Assembly (NCBI GenBank): GCA_000719695.1
Contig: JOHN01000001.1
Coordinates: 186,001 to 250,000 of the forward strand
DNA: 64,000 nt
Origin: Streptomyces sp. NRRL F-6131
GTDB lineage: Bacteria > Actinomycetota > Actinomycetes > Streptomycetales > Streptomycetaceae
Direction: 5' to 3'
In this document: one piece after another, positions 60,785-64,000 of the stretch
Position numbering within the stretch: position 1 is the stretch's first letter
Layout of the letters: every line of letters begins with the position of its first letter
Position numbers and translations under genes: made by a program
Notes under the pieces: model-generated
What the model was told of the DNA's origin: nothing
Database searches by the model: none
What the model saw: the letters and a program-made list of their open reading frames with translations, nothing else

Positions 60785-61738
60785 TCACGAGGTTCGCGGG
60801 GCCGCTTCGTCGACGGTGTCCCAGGCACGGAGGGTGAGCAGGGCCTGGAGGGTGACGCCGGGTCGGGCCTCCGACTCGGTGGACGCGGACCAGCGGACCC
60901 AGTGGATCGGCCAGCCGCCGTCCGGCTGCTGCTCGGTGGCGAGGTGGTCGAGGCTGCGCGCGAGTTCGGCGTCGGTGAACCAGGCCCGGGCCAGGCTGTC
61001 CGGTCGGCGGGCGTAGTCGTGCGGCAGGTGGTACTCGCCCGGCGCGTAGCCCGGGGAGAGCCGGGCGTCCTCCGGCCGGGCCGGGTCGAGCAGCACGATC
61101 CGCTGCTCGCGGACCAGTTCACCCAGCCGGGCCGCCGCCCGCCGGGCCCAGGCGGTGTCCGGTGCGGCGTCGAGGAAGCGGACCGCGGCGCCCGCCTCGT
61201 ACGGGTGGGTGTCGCCGAGGTTCTCGACGGCGGTGCGGCAGAAGGCGGTGGCGGCGGTGAGCCACGGGTGTTCGATGCCCCGGCGGAGCAGCGGGGCGAC
61301 GATCTGGCCGGTGGACAGCAGGGCACCGACCGGCTGCTCGCCCTCCTCCGGCACCGGGACGAACGGCGGCCGCGGGTAGGGCCGCAGGCTCGGCAGGACG
61401 ACGGGCACGCCGCCGTCGGGTGCGGCGACCGTCGCCAGCCAGTCGCAGACGCTCCGGGCGCGGGCGTCGTCCAGCGCTCCGGCCTCCTCCAGGGTGAGCA
61501 GCGCGGTCGGCACGGCGATGGGCTGGCCGGCCGGCCCGCGCACGTCCGGTTCGAGGCCGAAGGCGTAGCCGCCGTCGGTGGAGCGGTGCGCCTCCAGGGC
61601 GGCGAGGACGCCGACGGGGTCTCCGTCTCCGCCGAACAGGTGGGCGAAGCGGCGTTGTTCGAGGACGCGGCCGGAGGTCCGGAGGAACCGGGCGGCGTCG
61701 TCGAGCCGGCTGTCGGTGAGACGTGCGGTGCGGGTCAT
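60785..61738 (-). CDS. Prenyltransferase/squalene-oxidase-repeat (alpha/alpha-toroid) protein
   Basis: A 317-residue soluble protein with repeats of the alpha/alpha-toroid kind: STDGGYAFGLEPDVRG near the start and PDGGWPIHWVRWS near the end, plus helical GQPIAVPTALLTLEEAG. These resemble the QW-like repeats of terpene cyclases and prenyltransferases. No DDxD or DxDD catalytic motif is seen, so I do not assign an enzyme activity. ATG 61738 lacks a ribosome binding site, while a TACGGT box ends 6 nt before it, so the mRNA may be leaderless. Confidence 0.83.
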   Translation of the reverse strand: MTRTARLTDSRLDDAARFLRTSGRVLEQRRFAHLFGGDGDPVGVLAALEAHRSTDGGYAFGLEPDVRGPAGQPIAVPTALLTLEEAGALDDARARSVCDWLATVAAPDGGVPVVLPSLRPYPRPPFVPVPEEGEQPVGALLSTGQIVAPLLRRGIEHPWLTAATAFCRTAVENLGDTHPYEAGAAVRFLDAAPDTAWARRAAARLGELVREQRIVLLDPARPEDARLSPGYAPGEYHLPHDYARRPDSLARAWFTDAELARSLDHLATEQQPDGGWPIHWVRWSASTESEARPGVTLQALLTLRAWDTVDEAAPRTS

Positions 61739-61835
61739 GGGTCGACCGTAGGCGCCCTGCGGCGGTGGTTCCGATCGATCCGGACACCGCCGCGGGGGTG
61801 TCGCGCGGCGGTGTCCGGAGTCCGTGGCGGCGGGT

Positions 61836-62192
61836 TCAGAGTTCGCGGGCGGCGGCCTGGCGCTGGCGCTTGCCGAGCGGGGCCTGGGAGAGGTCCTCGG
61901 CCTGCGAGCGGAGGTTCTTGTAGCCGTAGCCGCGCGCGTCGAGCCAGTCGCGCGCGGACTGCTCGGCACGTTCGGTGGCGTCGAGGATGTCCTCCTCGGC
62001 CTCGCCGGAGTCCTGGTAGCGGAAGGTGAAGACCGCACGGGCGTTCAGGTCGTAGCTGAGGTGGCCCTCGGGGGTGAAGGCGGCGAAGAGGATGTCGTGC
62101 TCGGCCGCCCGGGACTGCAACTCGGCGTGCTGCTCGGGGGTGAGGCCGTCGAAGACGCCGCGGACGGTGATGCGGAAGGTGCGCATGCTCAT
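61836..62192 (-). CDS. Small conserved protein (DUF6204-like)
   Basis: A 118-residue protein: RTFRITVRGVFDGLTPEQHA, then FAAFTPEGHLSYDLNARAVF, then a helix RAEQSARDWLDARGYGYKNL and a basic tail (PLGKRQRQAAA). I recall this pattern as DUF6204 of streptomycetes, but that is from memory; function unknown. The ATG at 62192 (M-S-M-R-T-F) is chosen; the ATG two codons later is equally possible. Ribosome binding site poor. It lies 97 bp upstream of the toroid-protein gene on the same strand. Confidence 0.83.
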   Translation of the reverse strand: MSMRTFRITVRGVFDGLTPEQHAELQSRAAEHDILFAAFTPEGHLSYDLNARAVFTFRYQDSGEAEEDILDATERAEQSARDWLDARGYGYKNLRSQAEDLSQAPLGKRQRQAAAREL

Positions 62193-62321
62193 CCGGCGAG
62201 CGTAGTTCGTGGGGCGGTCGTGGGGCGAAGGGTTTTGCGGCGGTGGCCGGGGCCGGGGTGGCACGGCGACGGCCCGGCCCCGCGGGACGGTCGCGGTGGC
62301 CGGGCCGGGGGCGGGGGCCGG

Positions 62322-63596
62322 TCAGGCCTCGCGCAGGGTGGCGTCGGCGGGTGCGGGTGCGGGTGGGGGTGTCTTGTCGGACGCCGGGTCCGCGTCGAGG
62401 GTGGGCCAGGCGATCCGGGTGGCGCAGAGCGCGACGACCAGCGCCGAGACCGCGACCACGCCCATGCCCCAGACCAGGCTGGTGGCGTTGGCGACGAAGC
62501 CGATCACGGCCGGGCCGGCGAGCAGGCCGGTGGTGCCGGTGGCGGCGACCAGCGCGAGCGCGTCGGAGCCCTGGCGGGCGGCGGCGACGTAGACGCAAGG
62601 GGTGACGGCGGCGACGCCCAGGCCGACGCAGGCGAAGCCGATCAGCGCCGGGACGACCCCGCCGACCAGCAGGGCGAGCGCCAGGCCGAGCCCGGCCACG
62701 GTGCTGCCGACGCGGACGATCCGGCCGTCGCCGAAGCGGGTCCGCCAGCCGTCGGCGAACAGCCGGGCGAGCACCATCATCACCGAGATGACGGCGATGC
62801 CCATCGGGGCCAGCTGGGGCGAGGCGTGGACGACGTCCTTCAGGTAGAGGGCGGACCAGTCGTTCATGGCGCCCTCGGTGATGGTGCCGAACACCATCGC
62901 GAGGCCCATCCAGACGGTGATCCGGGAGGGGAGCGGGATGCCGCGGCGCTTCGTCGGCCGCCCGGCCTCGGCGTCGGGTGCGTCGGCGTCGGGCGCGTCG
63001 GCGGCGGTGGCGGCGGCCTGCGGCTCGTCCGCCAGCATGCCGGTCTGGGCGAGCAGGAGCAGCAGCGCGAGAACACCGGCCGCAACGGCGAAGTGCGCGG
63101 ACAGCGCGGTGGTGACGACGTTCACGCCGGAGGCGAGCAGGGCGGCCAGACCCAGGCCGGCGCTGAACGTGGCGTGCAGCCTGGACATCGCGGTGCGCCG
63201 GAAGCGGACCTCCAGCGCGGCGCCCTGGGCGTTCATCGCGACGTTCAGGAAGCCGACCGCGACACCGTCGAGCGCGGCCACCAGCAGCAGGACGGGGAAG
63301 TTCGGGGCGAGGGTGAAGCCGGCCAGGACGAGGCCGAGGACGAGCGCGGAGACCGTGGCGAGGGTGCGCGAGCCGTACCGCTTCATCATCGAGGCGACGA
63401 GCGGGAAGGAGGCGGCGGCCCCGATGCCGGAGGCCATCAGCAGCAGGCCGATCCGGCCGTCGCTCAGCTCGAACCGGGTCTTCAGGGTGGGCAGGCGGGA
63501 GATCCAGGTCGCGTACTGGAAGCCGAGGAAGCAGAACAGCGCTGCGATGGCCAGGTGCGCCCGCAGGAAGTCGTCGCGCACGCGGAGCATGTGCAT
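62322..63596 (-). CDS. MFS transporter
   Basis: A 424-residue Major Facilitator protein with about twelve transmembrane helices in two sets. The first set begins LRAHLAIAALFCFLGFQYAT and LPTLKTRFELSDGRIGLLLM. A central cytoplasmic loop holds Asp/Ala repeats (ADAPDADAPDAEAG). The second set includes ITVWMGLAMVFGTITEGAMN and WSALYLKDVV. The pattern recalls YbjJ-like MFS permeases. Substrate unknown. ATG 63596 or ATG 63590 both possible; no strong ribosome binding site. The C-terminus is Pro/Ala-rich. Confidence 0.9.
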   Translation of the reverse strand: MHMLRVRDDFLRAHLAIAALFCFLGFQYATWISRLPTLKTRFELSDGRIGLLLMASGIGAAASFPLVASMMKRYGSRTLATVSALVLGLVLAGFTLAPNFPVLLLVAALDGVAVGFLNVAMNAQGAALEVRFRRTAMSRLHATFSAGLGLAALLASGVNVVTTALSAHFAVAAGVLALLLLLAQTGMLADEPQAAATAADAPDADAPDAEAGRPTKRRGIPLPSRITVWMGLAMVFGTITEGAMNDWSALYLKDVVHASPQLAPMGIAVISVMMVLARLFADGWRTRFGDGRIVRVGSTVAGLGLALALLVGGVVPALIGFACVGLGVAAVTPCVYVAAARQGSDALALVAATGTTGLLAGPAVIGFVANATSLVWGMGVVAVSALVVALCATRIAWPTLDADPASDKTPPPAPAPADATLREA

Positions 63597-63691
63597 CAGC
63601 CCGATTCATTGGTGGGGGAGGAAGGGGGAAAGGGCGTCGGGGAATTGGCGTCGGGGAGTGGCTTCGGAGGGGTGGCGCCGAGGTGGCGGCG

Positions 63692-64000
63692 TCAGGGGCG
63701 CAGGGACATCGCCATGTAGACGGCCTGCTCGCCGTAGCTCGCGGGGAGCCGCACCTCGGGGTGGGAGCGGTAGCCGAGCGGGGCCCAGAGGACCTCGCTG
63801 CCGCGGACGGCGACCAGGGAGACGGTGGCGTAGCCGCGGGCGCGGGCGGTGTCGGCGAGGAAGGTCAGCAGCCGGGGGGCCAGGCCGCGGCCGCGCAGCC
63901 GCTCGGTGACGACCAGGTCGTGGGCGTGCAGGTTGGTGGTGGTGCGGCCGTGCGGGTCCTCGGCGCGGCTGAGGTCGGGGCAGTGGCCGAGCGGGTAGGG
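63692..64000 (-). CDS. GNAT family acetyltransferase, C-terminal part (partial)
   Basis: The frame is open from the window edge (64000) down to a TGA at 63692-63694, encoding 102 residues. It includes the GNAT core LHAHDLVVTERLRGRGLAPR with the Q/R-x-x-G-x-G/A-like acetyl-CoA loop, the helix LLTFLADTARARGYATVSLV and WAPLGYR, the usual motif B. The 5' end lies outside the window. The substrate cannot be told. It is upstream of and in line with the MFS gene, 95 bp away. Confidence 0.85.
   Translation of the reverse strand, partial: PYPLGHCPDLSRAEDPHGRTTTNLHAHDLVVTERLRGRGLAPRLLTFLADTARARGYATVSLVAVRGSEVLWAPLGYRSHPEVRLPASYGEQAVYMAMSLRP

Overview
The window is chromosomal core DNA of a very G+C-rich actinomycete, almost certainly a member of the Streptomycetaceae (Streptomyces or Kitasatospora). 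The evidence is the strong G/C bias at third codon positions, frequent GTG starts, and the developmental regulator BldD and actinobacterial integration host factor (sIHF). The gene order is also typical: rel, cyclophilin, hisS-aspS, rpsD, alaS-ruvX-mltG, aro operon, efp-nusB, bldD, pyr operon, sIHF-gmk-rpoZ-coaBC-metK-priA and def-fmt-rsmB. I see no insertion sequence, prophage, CRISPR array, rRNA or tRNA. The one place that looks like an accessory or decaying stretch is about 58950-64000.

Layout. 1-13.7 kb: the 3' part of the (p)ppGpp synthetase/hydrolase gene, a DUF349 protein, a membrane-anchored cyclophilin, a metallo-beta-lactamase-fold hydrolase followed by hisS and aspS, a GNAT enzyme, a LysR regulator divergent from ppk2, rarA and rpsD. 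13.7-20.8 kb: a TPR protein, a large STAND-type ATPase regulator without a visible DNA-binding domain, two small membrane proteins, alaS and ruvX. 20.8-28.8 kb: two tandem, diverged mltG genes (the second with a long Gln/Gly/Tyr-repeat cytoplasmic tail), then aroE and the tightly overlapping aroC-aroK-aroB-aroQ. 28.8-37.7 kb: a proline-rich P-loop protein, a Nei-type DNA glycosylase, an ArsR regulator divergent from a nickel/cobalt permease that also carries a cobalamin riboswitch, a metal-ligand-deficient M24 peptidase homologue beside efp-nusB, a thioesterase, an orphan protein and bldD.

37.7-48.1 kb: the complete de novo pyrimidine operon pyrR-pyrB-pyrC-(PH-domain membrane protein)-carA-carB-pyrD-pyrF, headed by a PyrR-binding hairpin that abuts the pyrR ribosome binding site. 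48.1-59 kb: sIHF, gmk, rpoZ, coaBC, metK, priA, an HTH protein with repeat-rich tail, def, fmt and rsmB. 59-64 kb: a second LysR regulator, a 0.67-kb gap with a decayed-looking reading frame and an 8-bp repeat array, an alpha/alpha-toroid (prenyltransferase-like) protein, a small conserved protein, an MFS transporter and the 3' end of a GNAT gene that runs off the window.

How the genes fit together: the window supplies amino-acyl-tRNA synthesis, ribosome and RNA polymerase subunits, aromatic amino acid, pyrimidine, CoA and SAM biosynthesis, formyl-Met handling, nucleoid structure and developmental control. The most interesting points are the doubly regulated Ni/Co permease (ArsR operator plus B12 riboswitch), the tandem MltG pair with a low-complexity tail, the catalytically degenerate M24 protein beside efp, the PH-domain protein locked into the pyr operon, and the repeat array with a possible gene remnant near 60.3-60.7 kb.
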